Of a stretch of 64,000 nucleotides of DNA, positions 40,954 through 52,112 are shown in pieces. The notes beneath the pieces are model-generated. The model ran no database searches and had not been told where the DNA came from. It saw nothing but the letters and a program-made list of their open reading frames with translations. The translations under genes were made by a program, and so were the position numbers. Source of the DNA: an uncultured Pelagibacteraceae bacterium (lineage in GTDB: Bacteria; Pseudomonadota; Alphaproteobacteria; Pelagibacterales; Pelagibacteraceae); NCBI GenBank assembly GCA_902570695.1, contig CACFZE010000002.1, positions 123,682-187,681 on the forward strand, given 5' to 3'. Position 1 is the stretch's first letter. The number at the start of each line of letters is the position of its first letter.

Positions 40954-42264
40954 TTAATCAAATAATATTGGTTTACCAGAAGGATCTCCTAAAATTTCAT
41001 CTTCTTTCATTTTAACATCTCCATTAATAATTGTATAAACAGGTGACCCTTTAAATTTATAGCCATCAAACGGGCTCCATCCACATTTACTGTGAATATT
41101 TTCATTTTTTATTTCAATTGTTCTATTCATATCTATTATTGTAAAGTCTGCATCATAATCTTTTTTTATAAATCCCTTATTTTTAATACCAAATACTGAA
41201 ACTGGATTTTCACAAAGAAGTTTGATTAGCTGATCTAAAGTAAGTTTTTTGTCATTCACATGATTTAGCATAACGGGTAATAATGTTTGCACACCTGGCA
41301 TACCAGATGGTGATTGAGGATATTCTTCTAATTTGTTTTCTTTTAGGTGCGGCGCATGGTCTGAACCGATAGTATCATTATAGTTATTTCGAATAGCGTA
41401 CCACAATCTATCATAATGAGACTTGTCTCTCAAAGGAGGGTTCATCTGCGCAAAGGTTCCAAGTTTGTCATAACAATCTGGTGCATATATTGTTAGATGT
41501 TGTGGAGTAATTTCAAAAGTTATGTTTCCTTTATTTTGAGAAAGGAAATCTACTTCTTCTTTTGTTGTAACATGTAATATGTGAGCTTTTTTATTAAGTC
41601 TTTTAGCAATCCTAACAATCCTTCTTGTAGATGACATTGCACATTCTTCATTCCTCCATACAGGATGAGTATGAACATTGCCTTTTTCAATTAATTTTTT
41701 TCTTAAATTAATTATTTCTTCATCTTCAGAATGAACTGCAACTATTTTTGAAGTATTTTGGAATACCTTTTCAATATCTTCTTCTTTATCAACTAATAAA
41801 TTTCCAGTTGAGGAACCCGCAAAAAGCTTTACTCCACAACATCCATCTAAACCTTTAAGCTTTGCTAAATCAGTTGAATTATCAGGAGTTGCTCCAAAAT
41901 AAAAAGCATAATTTGAATACATCCTATTTTTAGCTAGATTTAACTTGTTATTAAATTCTTTCATATTTGCTGTTGGGGGATTTGTGTTTGGCATCTCAAA
42001 AACACTTGTTATACCACCAGCAATAGCTGCTTTACTTCCAGTATATAAGTCTTCTGCATTAGTTGATCCAGGCTCACGGAAATGAACTTGAGTATCCATG
42101 CAGCCAGGTAAAACTAGTAAATTGCTTGCATCAACAGTTTCTTTGCTTTGTTCGTTATTTAAATCACCAATTATTGAGATTTTTCCATTCCGAATTCCAA
42201 TATTAGTCGTAGTAATATTTCCGTCGATATAACACGCTCCATTTTTTATAATAAGATCTAACAT
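40954..42264 (-). CDS. pyrC: Dihydroorotase, class I-like
   Basis: DTQVHFREPG, EMPNTNPPT, GVKLFAGSSTG, GSDHAPH. Confidence 0.92.
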   Translation of the reverse strand: MLDLIIKNGACYIDGNITTTNIGIRNGKISIIGDLNNEQSKETVDASNLLVLPGCMDTQVHFREPGSTNAEDLYTGSKAAIAGGITSVFEMPNTNPPTANMKEFNNKLNLAKNRMYSNYAFYFGATPDNSTDLAKLKGLDGCCGVKLFAGSSTGNLLVDKEEDIEKVFQNTSKIVAVHSEDEEIINLRKKLIEKGNVHTHPVWRNEECAMSSTRRIVRIAKRLNKKAHILHVTTKEEVDFLSQNKGNITFEITPQHLTIYAPDCYDKLGTFAQMNPPLRDKSHYDRLWYAIRNNYNDTIGSDHAPHLKENKLEEYPQSPSGMPGVQTLLPVMLNHVNDKKLTLDQLIKLLCENPVSVFGIKNKGFIKKDYDADFTIIDMNRTIEIKNENIHSKCGWSPFDGYKFKGSPVYTIINGDVKMKEDEILGDPSGKPILFD

Positions 42265-42307
42265 TTTATGAAATCGTTACTATATTATTATTTTGAACCA
42301 ATCAATC

Positions 42308-43201
42308 ATGAAAAAAAATAATGTTTATATCTTAGAGGACAGAGGACTTTTGTATGTTTCGGGTGAAGACTGCAAAGATTTTCTACAAAATATAATCACC
42401 AATGATATTAACAAAGTAGATGAAAAAAATTCATGTTATTCCGCTTTACTTACTCCACAGGGAAAATATTTGTATGACTTCAATATATTAAAACACAAGT
42501 CTGGATATTTTTTAGATTGTGAGAAAAAAAATATCGATAATTTATTTAGTCAATTAAATTTATATAAACTTAGATCAAAAATAGAAATTTTAAATTTAAG
42601 CAATGAATTTGTTATTGCAGTTATCAGTAAAGAAAGATTTTTGGACATGGAAAATTCAGTTTCTAATGCTGGTTGCACAATTAAATTTAGAGAGGATAGT
42701 ATTTTTTTAGATCCTAGAAATATAGAGCTTGGAGCACGAATAGTAACTAATTTAGAAAAATTGTATTTATCATTAAAAAAACTTGGGCTTCAAAGTGTAA
42801 ATAAAAATGAATATTACAAATTTAGTCATGAAATTGGTATTCCACAAAAAAATACTGATAAACTTCAAAATAAACTATTTGGTATTGAATGTAACTTTGA
42901 TGAATTAAATGCAATAGATTTTAAAAAAGGTTGTTACGTAGGCCAAGAAAATACTGCAAGAATAAAATTAAAAGATAAATTAAATAAACGTCTTTTACCA
43001 ATTGAAGTTATTGAAGGTAATTTAGAAGATGAAATTATATCAGTTGAAAATAATGAAATAGGAAAAGTATTAATAAATGGTAATTATCCTTATGCTCTTA
43101 TCAAAGTTAAGGATGAAAAATTCGATTTTGATAAAACTTTTAATTGTGGTAATGCTAAAGTTAAAATCAAGAAACCTGATTGGCTACAAATTACTTTATA
43201 A
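42308..43201 (+). CDS. ygfZ: YgfZ/GcvT-domain folate-binding protein
   Basis: KGCYVGQENTARIK signature. Confidence 0.92.
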   Translation: MKKNNVYILEDRGLLYVSGEDCKDFLQNIITNDINKVDEKNSCYSALLTPQGKYLYDFNILKHKSGYFLDCEKKNIDNLFSQLNLYKLRSKIEILNLSNEFVIAVISKERFLDMENSVSNAGCTIKFREDSIFLDPRNIELGARIVTNLEKLYLSLKKLGLQSVNKNEYYKFSHEIGIPQKNTDKLQNKLFGIECNFDELNAIDFKKGCYVGQENTARIKLKDKLNKRLLPIEVIEGNLEDEIISVENNEIGKVLINGNYPYALIKVKDEKFDFDKTFNCGNAKVKIKKPDWLQITL

Positions 43202-43562
43202 ATTTAGATAAATCTGGTTTAAAATAGTTTGGACCTTTCATAACTTTACCCTGATCATTATAAATAGGTTTTCCGTCTTTTCCTAACTTACTCATGTTAG
43301 AATTTTGAACTTCTTCAAAACAAGCGTCTAAATCAATTCCAAATGCGTGCCCTGCTCCATATGTTACATATAAAATATCTGTTAAAGCATCAGCTGCTTC
43401 TAAAAGATCATTATTACCTAATGCTTGCTTAAACTCGTCTAATTCTTCTTTAATTAAATTAAATCTTAGCTGATTGATTTTTTCAGAGCTTAATGATGGC
43501 TTTGATTTAACTTCTTGACCAAAAGTCTCCATAAATTTTTTTACTTTTTGAAAATTTGTCAT
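43191..43562 (-). CDS. MazG-like/PRA-PH superfamily NTP pyrophosphohydrolase
   Basis: LIKEELDEFKQALGNNDLLEAADALTDILYVTYGAG. Confidence 0.85.
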   Translation of the reverse strand: MTNFQKVKKFMETFGQEVKSKPSLSSEKINQLRFNLIKEELDEFKQALGNNDLLEAADALTDILYVTYGAGHAFGIDLDACFEEVQNSNMSKLGKDGKPIYNDQGKVMKGPNYFKPDLSKFIK

Positions 43563-43623
43563 ATTACTCCTGTAAGATTAATAAAAACTAGTATATAAGT
43601 TATTTAGTTATTTATTCAAATAA

Positions 43624-45012
43624 ATGAAAACAAGAAAAGAGTTTGATAGCATTGGTGGCATTAGTGTACCAAATGATAAATATTGGGGCGCATCTACTCA
43701 AAGATCGAAAAAATTTTTTAATATAGGTAAAATATATGTGCCAGAATCAATTATAAGATCAATTGCAATCATCAAGCGAGGTGCTGCCATAGTACATGAA
43801 AAAGATGGATTAATTTCATCAAAAATTTCAAAAGCAATAATTAAAGCTTCAAATGAGGTTATAAGCGGCAAGATGAAAGATAATTTTCCTCTAAAAGTTT
43901 GGCAGACAGGTTCTGGAACACAAACAAATATGAATGTTAATGAAGTAATTGCAAATAGAGCTATAGAAATTTTGAAAGGTAAAAAAGGATCTAAAAAACC
44001 AGTGCATCCAAATGATCATGTGAATAAATCTCAATCAACAAATGATGTTTTTCCTACAGCAATGCATATTTCGGTTGCAGTTGAAACTTTAAATAAACTT
44101 TTGCCAAGTTTAAAATTACTGGAAAATTCACTAAATAAAAAAAGTCGCGAGTTTAAAAAAATTGTAAAAATAGGAAGAACACATTTACAAGATGCAACCC
44201 CATTAACACTTGGACAAGAATTTTCTGGATATAATGAACAGATTAAAAAAAGTATTGATAGAATTAAATATTGTTTAAACGATATTTATTACTTGGCTCA
44301 AGGTGGAACTGCTGTTGGTACAGGAATAAATTCAAAAAAAAATTTTGATAAAAAAATTGTTAATGAAATAAAAAAATTCTGCAAAATAAATTTCAAACCT
44401 GCTCCAAATAAATTTTCTGAATTGGCTGCTCACGATGCTATTGTTAATTTCTCGGGATCATTAAATTCATGTGCTGTTGCTTTAATGAAAATTTCAAATG
44501 ACATAAGATTTTTAGGTTCTGGACCTAGGGCTGGATATGGAGAACTTATTCTGCCCGAAAATGAACCAGGATCTTCAATCATGCCTGGAAAAGTTAATCC
44601 CACACAGTGCGAAGCGGTAACAATGGTTTGTGCCAAAGTAATTGGTAACCACACAGGGATAACAGTTGCTGGAAGTCATGGCCATTTTGAATTAAATGTA
44701 TTCAAGCCTTTAATTGCTTATAATGTTCTGCAATCAATAGATATTTTAGCAGACAGTATAAAAAACTTTAGTTTGTTCTGTGTTAAGGGAATTAAACCTA
44801 ACAAAAAAAAAATTAAAGAACATTTAGATAATTCTCTGATGCTAGTGACTGCACTGGCACCTACAATTGGTTATGATAATGCTGCAAAAATTGCAAAAAA
44901 AGCATTGGAAAAAGGTACAAAGCTAAAAGAAGAAACAATTAAATCTGGATTAATAAGTGAGAAAGACTACAATGTAATAATTGATCCTTTGAAAATGATA
45001 AAACCAAATTAA
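43624..45012 (+). CDS. fumC: Class II fumarate hydratase
   Basis: GSGTQTNMNVNEVIANRA, GSSIMPGKVNPTQCEA. Confidence 0.97.
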   Translation: MKTRKEFDSIGGISVPNDKYWGASTQRSKKFFNIGKIYVPESIIRSIAIIKRGAAIVHEKDGLISSKISKAIIKASNEVISGKMKDNFPLKVWQTGSGTQTNMNVNEVIANRAIEILKGKKGSKKPVHPNDHVNKSQSTNDVFPTAMHISVAVETLNKLLPSLKLLENSLNKKSREFKKIVKIGRTHLQDATPLTLGQEFSGYNEQIKKSIDRIKYCLNDIYYLAQGGTAVGTGINSKKNFDKKIVNEIKKFCKINFKPAPNKFSELAAHDAIVNFSGSLNSCAVALMKISNDIRFLGSGPRAGYGELILPENEPGSSIMPGKVNPTQCEAVTMVCAKVIGNHTGITVAGSHGHFELNVFKPLIAYNVLQSIDILADSIKNFSLFCVKGIKPNKKKIKEHLDNSLMLVTALAPTIGYDNAAKIAKKALEKGTKLKEETIKSGLISEKDYNVIIDPLKMIKPN

Positions 45013-46373
45013 TCAACTATCTTTCTAATATAAGATCTTAAATTTTGTATATTTTTAACTAGGAAAATTTGATTCAAGTCAGGATTTATTTTTATATTAT
45101 CAACTTCCACATTTTTGATAATAAAATCTTCATCTCCAATATTTTTTTCTAAATCAAAAGATATTTGTTTTATTTTTTTTATTTTGTTAGATCCAATTTG
45201 AAAAGTTTTAGCAAACTCAATATGGTCATTTATTTTTAAACGATTTTGCGACTTAAATTTTATATTTTCTCTATCTTTAGTAAAGAAAATATTAGTTTTA
45301 ATTGTTCCAATTTTATCTAAATCAAATTTTGCTTCTTTAAACAAAATTTTTTTTTCGCTTATTACAAAATCTATTTGTCCTTGCTTTATAAACCTATTAT
45401 TTAGTTGATCAAAATAAATTTTCAAATTACCGTTAAAATTACCTAAGTATTTTTTATCGTATATAAATAAATATATTAAAAAATAATCAATTATATTTTC
45501 AACTTTCTTATTTTTAATTTTTATCCCACCATCAAAATAAAAAGGTTTAAGCTGAATTTTACTATCAATATTAAAGTTTGTATTTTCATTTGGAGAGGAA
45601 ATTGTAATATTATCTTTGTCAAATTTAAGATTATATTGCATTTTATCTTGTTCAAAAGATATAAATGTATCCGTTGTGAAATTTTTTAAATTTTTATAAT
45701 TGTAAATATTTTTAATTTGTAAATTTGGATTGAATATATGAATGTTGTGAGTACTTGATTTTGGATTATAGTAATCTATTTTCCATTCAGATTTAAATTT
45801 CAAACCAAAGACCTCTCCATCAATTATTAAATTTTTAATTTTTGTTTTATCACTAATCTTGTATGAAACATTTTTTAACGGAGAGATTAGAATTATATCA
45901 TTTTCTTTATTTTTTATAAAGATTTTACAATTATTAAGTAGAATTGGTTTGTTAACCTTTTCGTACATATGTTTTCTTAATTGTTTAATATCATGCATCT
46001 TAAGATATAAATTTGTATCTGAGATTTCAGTAGAATTAAATTGATTGAATGATCTAAAATATATATCCCGCAATGGGACAAAAATTTTTAGGTCTGTGGT
46101 ATTTATTGAATCATTCTTTAAAGTAGGTTTAGAGAAACTAAGTGACGCATTTTCTAATAATAGGTGAGGTTTGGGAAATGGTTTATATGAAATTTTACCT
46201 GATGAATTTAGATAAACTTTAAAACTTTTGTAATAATTATTTTCTATTTCTAGAACTTTGCTTTTATATTTAAATAAAACTGGTAAAGATAAAACAAGTA
46301 AAGATGAAAAAATTATTGTAATTGCAAATAAAATTAATGTAAAAGTTATTTTGTTTTGGCTTATTTTATTCAT
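45009..46373 (-). CDS. AsmA-like inner-membrane/periplasmic protein
   Basis: N-terminal TM, long beta-rich low-complexity domain; family assignment weak. Confidence 0.5.
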   Translation of the reverse strand: MNKISQNKITFTLILFAITIIFSSLLVLSLPVLFKYKSKVLEIENNYYKSFKVYLNSSGKISYKPFPKPHLLLENASLSFSKPTLKNDSINTTDLKIFVPLRDIYFRSFNQFNSTEISDTNLYLKMHDIKQLRKHMYEKVNKPILLNNCKIFIKNKENDIILISPLKNVSYKISDKTKIKNLIIDGEVFGLKFKSEWKIDYYNPKSSTHNIHIFNPNLQIKNIYNYKNLKNFTTDTFISFEQDKMQYNLKFDKDNITISSPNENTNFNIDSKIQLKPFYFDGGIKIKNKKVENIIDYFLIYLFIYDKKYLGNFNGNLKIYFDQLNNRFIKQGQIDFVISEKKILFKEAKFDLDKIGTIKTNIFFTKDRENIKFKSQNRLKINDHIEFAKTFQIGSNKIKKIKQISFDLEKNIGDEDFIIKNVEVDNIKINPDLNQIFLVKNIQNLRSYIRKIVD

Positions 46374-46402
46374 TTAAAAATTAAGACCCATAAATATAAA
46401 AT

Positions 46403-48427
46403 ATGTTAAATTCTAATTATTTGTCAAATTTAAACGAAAAGCAACAAGAAGCCGTGTTACATCTTGATGGCCCACTTCTTATAGTAGCAGGAGCTGGTTC
46501 GGGAAAAACAAAAGTATTAACATCAAGGATAGCCCACATTATAAGAAGTCATAAAGCCTTTTCAAATCAAATACTTGCTGTTACTTTTACAAATAAAGCA
46601 TCGAAGGAGATGCAAATAAGAGTTTCTAAACTGTTAAAAAAAGAAGCCACAGGCTTGCCATGGCTAGGTACTTTTCACTCTATTAGTGCAAAAATATTAA
46701 GAAAACACTCAGATGCAGTTGGATTAAAATCTAATTTTACAATTATTGATCAAGATGATCAAATTAGATTAATTAAAAATATTTGTAAGGCAGAAAATGT
46801 TGATATTAAAAAAATATCACCAAGGTATATATTGGCAATTATAGATAGATGGAAAAATAAAGGTTTTTATCCAGATGATGTCTTTCTTAAAAAAAAAGAT
46901 ATTTTAGAAAAAAATTTTCTAAAAATTTATAAAATATATCAACAAAAACTTATTGATTTGAATTCCGCTGATTTTAGTGACTTAATTTTGCACACAGTAA
47001 AAATATTTGTAAATTATAAAGATATTGCTTCAATTTATTCAAAAAAATTTAAATATATCTTAGTTGATGAATACCAGGATACTAATTATATACAAAGTGA
47101 GTGGCTTAAATATTTATCAGCAGCAAATATGAATTTATGCTGCGTTGGAGATGATGATCAATCAATTTATAGTTGGAGAGGTGCAGAAATAAAAAATTTT
47201 CTAGAATTTGATAAAAATTATAAAAATACAAAAATAATAAGATTAGAAAAAAATTATAGATCAACACAGAATATTTTAAACGTTGCCTCAAGATTAATTG
47301 AAAACAACCAAAATAGAGTTGGAAAAACTTTATATACCAATCAAGAAGATGGAGAATTAGTTACATTAGACTGTTTTAGAAATGTGAAAGATGAGGCAAC
47401 CGAAATTAGTTCTACAATAGAGAAGTATAAAAAAAGAAACTCATTAAATGATATTGCAATATTGGTGAGAGCAATTTTTCAAACTCGGGAATTTGAAGAA
47501 AGATTTTTAAAAGTTGGAATCCCATACAGGATTGTAGGTGGAATAAAATTTTATGAAAGAGCAGAAATAAAAGATTGTATAGCTTATTTGAGGTGTATAA
47601 GCCAACCAATGGATGATTTATCTTTTGAAAGAATTATTAATGTACCTAAAAGGTCAATCGGGGACACAACCGTTAAAAACATAATTGAATTTGCAAAAAA
47701 AAATAATTTATCATTAGAAATAGCGTCGAAAAAATTAATTGAATTAAATAAAATAAAACCAAAAACAAAAACTGGTTTAAATTCGTTATTAATCTTATTA
47801 GAAAAATGGAGGTATGAGCTAAGTAAAAAAATAAACCATAATAAACTTCTACAAATTGTTTTAGATGAATCAGGTTACAGTGAAATGTTAAAAAATAAAA
47901 AAGATTTAGAAAATGAAAATAGACTTGAGAATATTAAAGAGCTATTAAATGCGATGAAAGAATTTGATAATTTAGAAAGTTTTTTAGAACATGTTGCCCT
48001 AGCAACATCATTAGATCAGGACTGGGAGAGTGAAAAGGTTAATCTAATGACACTTCATGCTTCCAAAGGATTAGAATTCAATATTGTTTATTTGCCTGGT
48101 TGGGAAGAAGGTTTGTTTCCACATCAAAAAAGTATTGAGGAAAAAGGTGAAAGTGGACTTGAGGAGGAGAGAAGACTAGCATACGTTGGAATAACACGAG
48201 CAAAAAAAATTGCAAAAATTTCATTTTCAATGAATAGATTTTATCAAGGTGATTGGATTGATAGTATGGCATCAAGATTTGTTGATGAACTTCCAGATGA
48301 ATTTATTAAAAAAAACAATAGTTATATGGAACAAGAAGAAAATGATTTTGAATTTAACCAAGACATTGAATTTGAAAGCGAAGTAAGGAGCCCGGGTTGG
48401 TTGAGGTATCAGAAAAAACTAAAGTGA
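46403..48427 (+). CDS. uvrD: UvrD/PcrA/Rep-type ATP-dependent DNA helicase
   Basis: LNEKQQEAV, GAGSGKTKVLTSRI, VDEYQDTN, LMTLHASKGLEF, YVGITRAK. Confidence 0.96.
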   Translation: MLNSNYLSNLNEKQQEAVLHLDGPLLIVAGAGSGKTKVLTSRIAHIIRSHKAFSNQILAVTFTNKASKEMQIRVSKLLKKEATGLPWLGTFHSISAKILRKHSDAVGLKSNFTIIDQDDQIRLIKNICKAENVDIKKISPRYILAIIDRWKNKGFYPDDVFLKKKDILEKNFLKIYKIYQQKLIDLNSADFSDLILHTVKIFVNYKDIASIYSKKFKYILVDEYQDTNYIQSEWLKYLSAANMNLCCVGDDDQSIYSWRGAEIKNFLEFDKNYKNTKIIRLEKNYRSTQNILNVASRLIENNQNRVGKTLYTNQEDGELVTLDCFRNVKDEATEISSTIEKYKKRNSLNDIAILVRAIFQTREFEERFLKVGIPYRIVGGIKFYERAEIKDCIAYLRCISQPMDDLSFERIINVPKRSIGDTTVKNIIEFAKKNNLSLEIASKKLIELNKIKPKTKTGLNSLLILLEKWRYELSKKINHNKLLQIVLDESGYSEMLKNKKDLENENRLENIKELLNAMKEFDNLESFLEHVALATSLDQDWESEKVNLMTLHASKGLEFNIVYLPGWEEGLFPHQKSIEEKGESGLEEERRLAYVGITRAKKIAKISFSMNRFYQGDWIDSMASRFVDELPDEFIKKNNSYMEQEENDFEFNQDIEFESEVRSPGWLRYQKKLK

Positions 48428-50100
48428 TAACAAATATAAAAAAATTTATTAATTTTAAAAATTTGGATGGTTATATTATTCCAAAAAATGACGGTTATTT
48501 TACAGAATATTCAAGAATAAATAATTTGGCAAAGGTAACAAACTTCACTGGATCGGCTGGATTTGCTCTGATCTTGAAAAAAAATAATTATTTATTTGTG
48601 GATGGCAGATATACACTTCAAGCAAAAAGGCAATCTGGTAAAAATTTTAAAATTTTTGAAATTCCATATACTTGGCCAAAGAATTTAAATGAAATAATAA
48701 ATTATAGGATCGGTTTTGATCCTAAGTTATTTACTGAAAAGACGCTTAAAAAATACTTTGAAGATAAAAATAAATTAGTTCCTATTGAATTTATTTTTAA
48801 AAATAAGCAAGAGAAAAAAGTAAATAAATTATTTCAACTTAGTAGTTTAATTGCTGGTCAAAATTCATTTTCAAAAATTAAAAAAGTTAGAAAATATATG
48901 AATAAAAATAAAATAAACTATTTATATGTAAGTGCTAGTGAAAATGTTAATTGGCTTTTAAATATTAGAGGAAAAGATTTACCAAATAGCCCTTTATTAA
49001 ATTGCAGAATTATTGTTCCAAAAATAGGAAAATTATTCCTTTTTATTGATAAGAAAAAAATTAATAAATCATTAAAAAAAAATTTTAAACATTTGATTAT
49101 TTGTGAGGAAAATGACTTTTTTAATACTTTGAACAATCTTAAAAGTGGCTTTTTTTGTATTGATAGTAACACATGCTCAATATTCGATAAGAAAATTATA
49201 AGTAGTAGATTTAAGATAAATTGTGAAAATGATCCAATTTATGGCCTTAAGTCAATAAAAAATGAAACAGAAATTAGAAATACTATTAATGCCCATATTG
49301 AGGATGGTGTGGCTATGACTAAATTTTTGCATTGGTTCAAAATGAATAAAAAAAATATTACAGAAAAGTATATAGAAACTAAATTAGAAAACTTTAGAAA
49401 AAAATCAAAAAACTATTTATTTCCAAGTTTTGATACTATAGCTGGATCTGGTCCTAATGGAGCAGTTATACATTATAAATCAACTAAGCTAACTAATAGA
49501 AAGATTAAAAAAAATGATATTTTATTACTTGACTCTGGTGGACAATACAAATGGGGAACTACTGATGTTACTAGAACTACTTGTTCGGGTAAAGTATCAG
49601 ATAAATTTAAAAATAACTTCACTAGAGTTTTAAAAGGTCATATTGCAGTTGTAAAAAGTAATTTGCAGTCAAAATATAATGGTCATTTAATCGATAGACT
49701 AGCAAGAAAATATTTAAAAGATGTGGGTCTAAACTATTCTCATGGAACTGGTCATGGTGTAGGTTATTTTTTAAATGTTCATGAGGGTCCTCAAGCTATC
49801 TCAAAAAATAATAATATTCAATTACGAGAAGGAATGATATTAAGTAATGAACCTGGTTATTATTTAAATAACAAATATGGTATAAGAATTGAAAATCTTG
49901 TTTATGTAAAAAAGGTTTTAAATAAACTACAATTTAATAATCTTACATATGTTCCAATAGATATGGATTTGGTTAATTTTAATATGCTAACAAAAAAAGA
50001 AAAGCAGTACTTGTTCGAATATCACTTAGATGTTTATGCTAAAATTTCAAAATATTTAAATAAAAATGAAAAAAAATGGTTAATAAAATTAATCAAATAA
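48397..50100 (+). CDS. pepP: Xaa-Pro aminopeptidase (M24B)
   Basis: LLLDSGGQYKWGTTDVTRT, SHGTGHGVGYFLNVHEGPQ, EPGYY; start codon uncertain. Confidence 0.92.
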   Translation: MVEVSEKTKVITNIKKFINFKNLDGYIIPKNDGYFTEYSRINNLAKVTNFTGSAGFALILKKNNYLFVDGRYTLQAKRQSGKNFKIFEIPYTWPKNLNEIINYRIGFDPKLFTEKTLKKYFEDKNKLVPIEFIFKNKQEKKVNKLFQLSSLIAGQNSFSKIKKVRKYMNKNKINYLYVSASENVNWLLNIRGKDLPNSPLLNCRIIVPKIGKLFLFIDKKKINKSLKKNFKHLIICEENDFFNTLNNLKSGFFCIDSNTCSIFDKKIISSRFKINCENDPIYGLKSIKNETEIRNTINAHIEDGVAMTKFLHWFKMNKKNITEKYIETKLENFRKKSKNYLFPSFDTIAGSGPNGAVIHYKSTKLTNRKIKKNDILLLDSGGQYKWGTTDVTRTTCSGKVSDKFKNNFTRVLKGHIAVVKSNLQSKYNGHLIDRLARKYLKDVGLNYSHGTGHGVGYFLNVHEGPQAISKNNNIQLREGMILSNEPGYYLNNKYGIRIENLVYVKKVLNKLQFNNLTYVPIDMDLVNFNMLTKKEKQYLFEYHLDVYAKISKYLNKNEKKWLIKLIK

Positions 50101-52101
50101 TTTTTTTAAATCATCTTGAGAAATTATTTTAATACCCAAAGATATTGCATCATCCACTTTTCTTTTTGTCGGTTTATTTCCTACAACTAAATAATTAAGA
50201 TTTTTACTAATATTACTTAATGTGGTTCCAGAATTTTTTTCAATTAAAGACTTAATTTCAGCTCTACTTATTCCTTCTAATTTTCCAGTAATCATAAAAG
50301 TTTTATTTTTTAAAGCCCCATTTTTAATAGATTGATAACTCTCAATATTAAGTATTTTTTCAAGTTCTATTAAAATTTGAATATTAGACTGTTTTGAAAA
50401 AAAACGTTTTAGAGAAGTTATTTGAGTTTCACCAATACCATCCAAACTCAAAAAATTATCAAGTTTATTTTTTTTTATAATTTCAATTAAATTTGAAATA
50501 CTTTTAATATTATCACTGAGTAATTTTGCATTTTCAATGCCAATATGTCTTATTCCAATAGAATAAATAATTCTGTGGAGTGAAACTTTTTTTGATTTTT
50601 CTATAGATAATTTTAGATTATTTACCGACTGTTCGCCCCATCCATCTAATTTTTGAATTAAATTAAAATTTAATTTAAATATATCCTGTGGTTTCTTTAT
50701 TAAATTTAAATTCCAAAATTTTTCTATAACTTTTTTACCAAGGCCATCTATATTTAGCGCCTCTTTAGATATAAAATGTTTTAATTTTTCAATTGCAATT
50801 CTTTCACATCCAAACCCATCATTCAGACATCTTCTAACTGCATCATATTTTTTTGTTGTTTTATTATATTCTTTAATTGTATCCGAACCACATGATGGAC
50901 ATTTTGATGGAAAAGTAAATTTTTGTAAGTTTTTTAATCTTTTACTTTTATCAACTTCAATGACATGGGGTATAACATCTCCAGCTCTCTCTATTTTCAC
51001 AATATCACCAATTCTTATATCTTTTCTTTTGATTTCATCTTCATTATGAAGGGAAGCATTTGCAACTATAACGCCTCCTATATTAACAGGCTCAACTTTT
51101 GCAACTGGCGTTAATGCACCAGTTCTTCCAATTTGAATGTCAATATTAATTATTTTTGTATTTGCGCTATCAGCTGAAAATTTATGTGCAATTGCCCATC
51201 TTGGAGAGTTAGATGTAAAACCAAGTCTTGTCTGTAGATCTAAATCATTTACTTTGTAAACTAAACCATCAACATCATAATCTAAGTTAAATCTTTTACT
51301 TTCAAATTTTTTATGAAAAGCTATTAGTTCATTAATACTTTTTAAAATAATATTTTCACTATTTGTTTTGAAACCCCATTTTTTTAATTGATATAAAAAA
51401 TCAGATTGTTTTTTAAAATTTCTATTATCTATATACCCAAAAGAGTAAGCTATAAAATTTAGAGGAATTTTTTTTGTATCTTCAGGATTTTTCTGCCTTA
51501 ATGATCCCGATGCCGCATTTCTTGCATTTGCAAAATTATCTTTAATTTTTAAAAATTCTTTTTTTTTTATGAATACTTCTCCTCTAATTTCTATTTCTTT
51601 AGTAAAATTATCTAAATTTATTTTTTTAGGTATATCTTTTATAGTTTTAAGGTTTTCAGTGATTAATTCTCCAGTCTTTCCATCTCCTCTAGAGGCACCA
51701 GAAATTAATTTATTATTTTTGTAGGTCAATGAAGCAGAAATACCGTCAATTTTTGGTTCAACACTATATTCTATATCTGCTTTTTTATTTAAATAATTAA
51801 AGATTTTTTTTTCGAAGTTTTTTAAGTCCTCCTCATCAAAAGCATTTGATAATGATAACATTGATACTTTATGTTGATATTTTTGGAAGGATTTTGAAGG
51901 TTTAAATCCTACTGATTTGTTTGGCGAACTAATATCATTTAAAAAATTATTTTTTTTTTCTAGTTTAATAATTTCGTTTTTTAATTTATCGTACTCTGAG
52001 TCGGAAATTATTGGTTTGCTCTTGTCATAATATAATTCGTTGTGCTTTTTAAGTTCTTTTATTTTTTGTTTATAAATTTTTTTTAGATAATCGTCGTTCA
52101 T
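50089..52101 (-). CDS. ligA: NAD-dependent DNA ligase
   Basis: YSVEPKIDGISASLTY, Cys4 zinc finger CPSCG...C, BRCT C-terminus. Confidence 0.98.
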   Translation of the reverse strand: MNDDYLKKIYKQKIKELKKHNELYYDKSKPIISDSEYDKLKNEIIKLEKKNNFLNDISSPNKSVGFKPSKSFQKYQHKVSMLSLSNAFDEEDLKNFEKKIFNYLNKKADIEYSVEPKIDGISASLTYKNNKLISGASRGDGKTGELITENLKTIKDIPKKINLDNFTKEIEIRGEVFIKKKEFLKIKDNFANARNAASGSLRQKNPEDTKKIPLNFIAYSFGYIDNRNFKKQSDFLYQLKKWGFKTNSENIILKSINELIAFHKKFESKRFNLDYDVDGLVYKVNDLDLQTRLGFTSNSPRWAIAHKFSADSANTKIINIDIQIGRTGALTPVAKVEPVNIGGVIVANASLHNEDEIKRKDIRIGDIVKIERAGDVIPHVIEVDKSKRLKNLQKFTFPSKCPSCGSDTIKEYNKTTKKYDAVRRCLNDGFGCERIAIEKLKHFISKEALNIDGLGKKVIEKFWNLNLIKKPQDIFKLNFNLIQKLDGWGEQSVNNLKLSIEKSKKVSLHRIIYSIGIRHIGIENAKLLSDNIKSISNLIEIIKKNKLDNFLSLDGIGETQITSLKRFFSKQSNIQILIELEKILNIESYQSIKNGALKNKTFMITGKLEGISRAEIKSLIEKNSGTTLSNISKNLNYLVVGNKPTKRKVDDAISLGIKIISQDDLKKLFD

Positions 52102-52112
52102 AAAAAGATAGA

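Noticed and set aside
45009-46373. Possible novel exported protein (AsmA-like ORF)
   Set aside because: N-terminal TM and beta-rich composition fit divergent AsmA/TamB-type proteins; the Lys/Asn/Ile-rich composition makes a novelty claim unreliable without a profile search.
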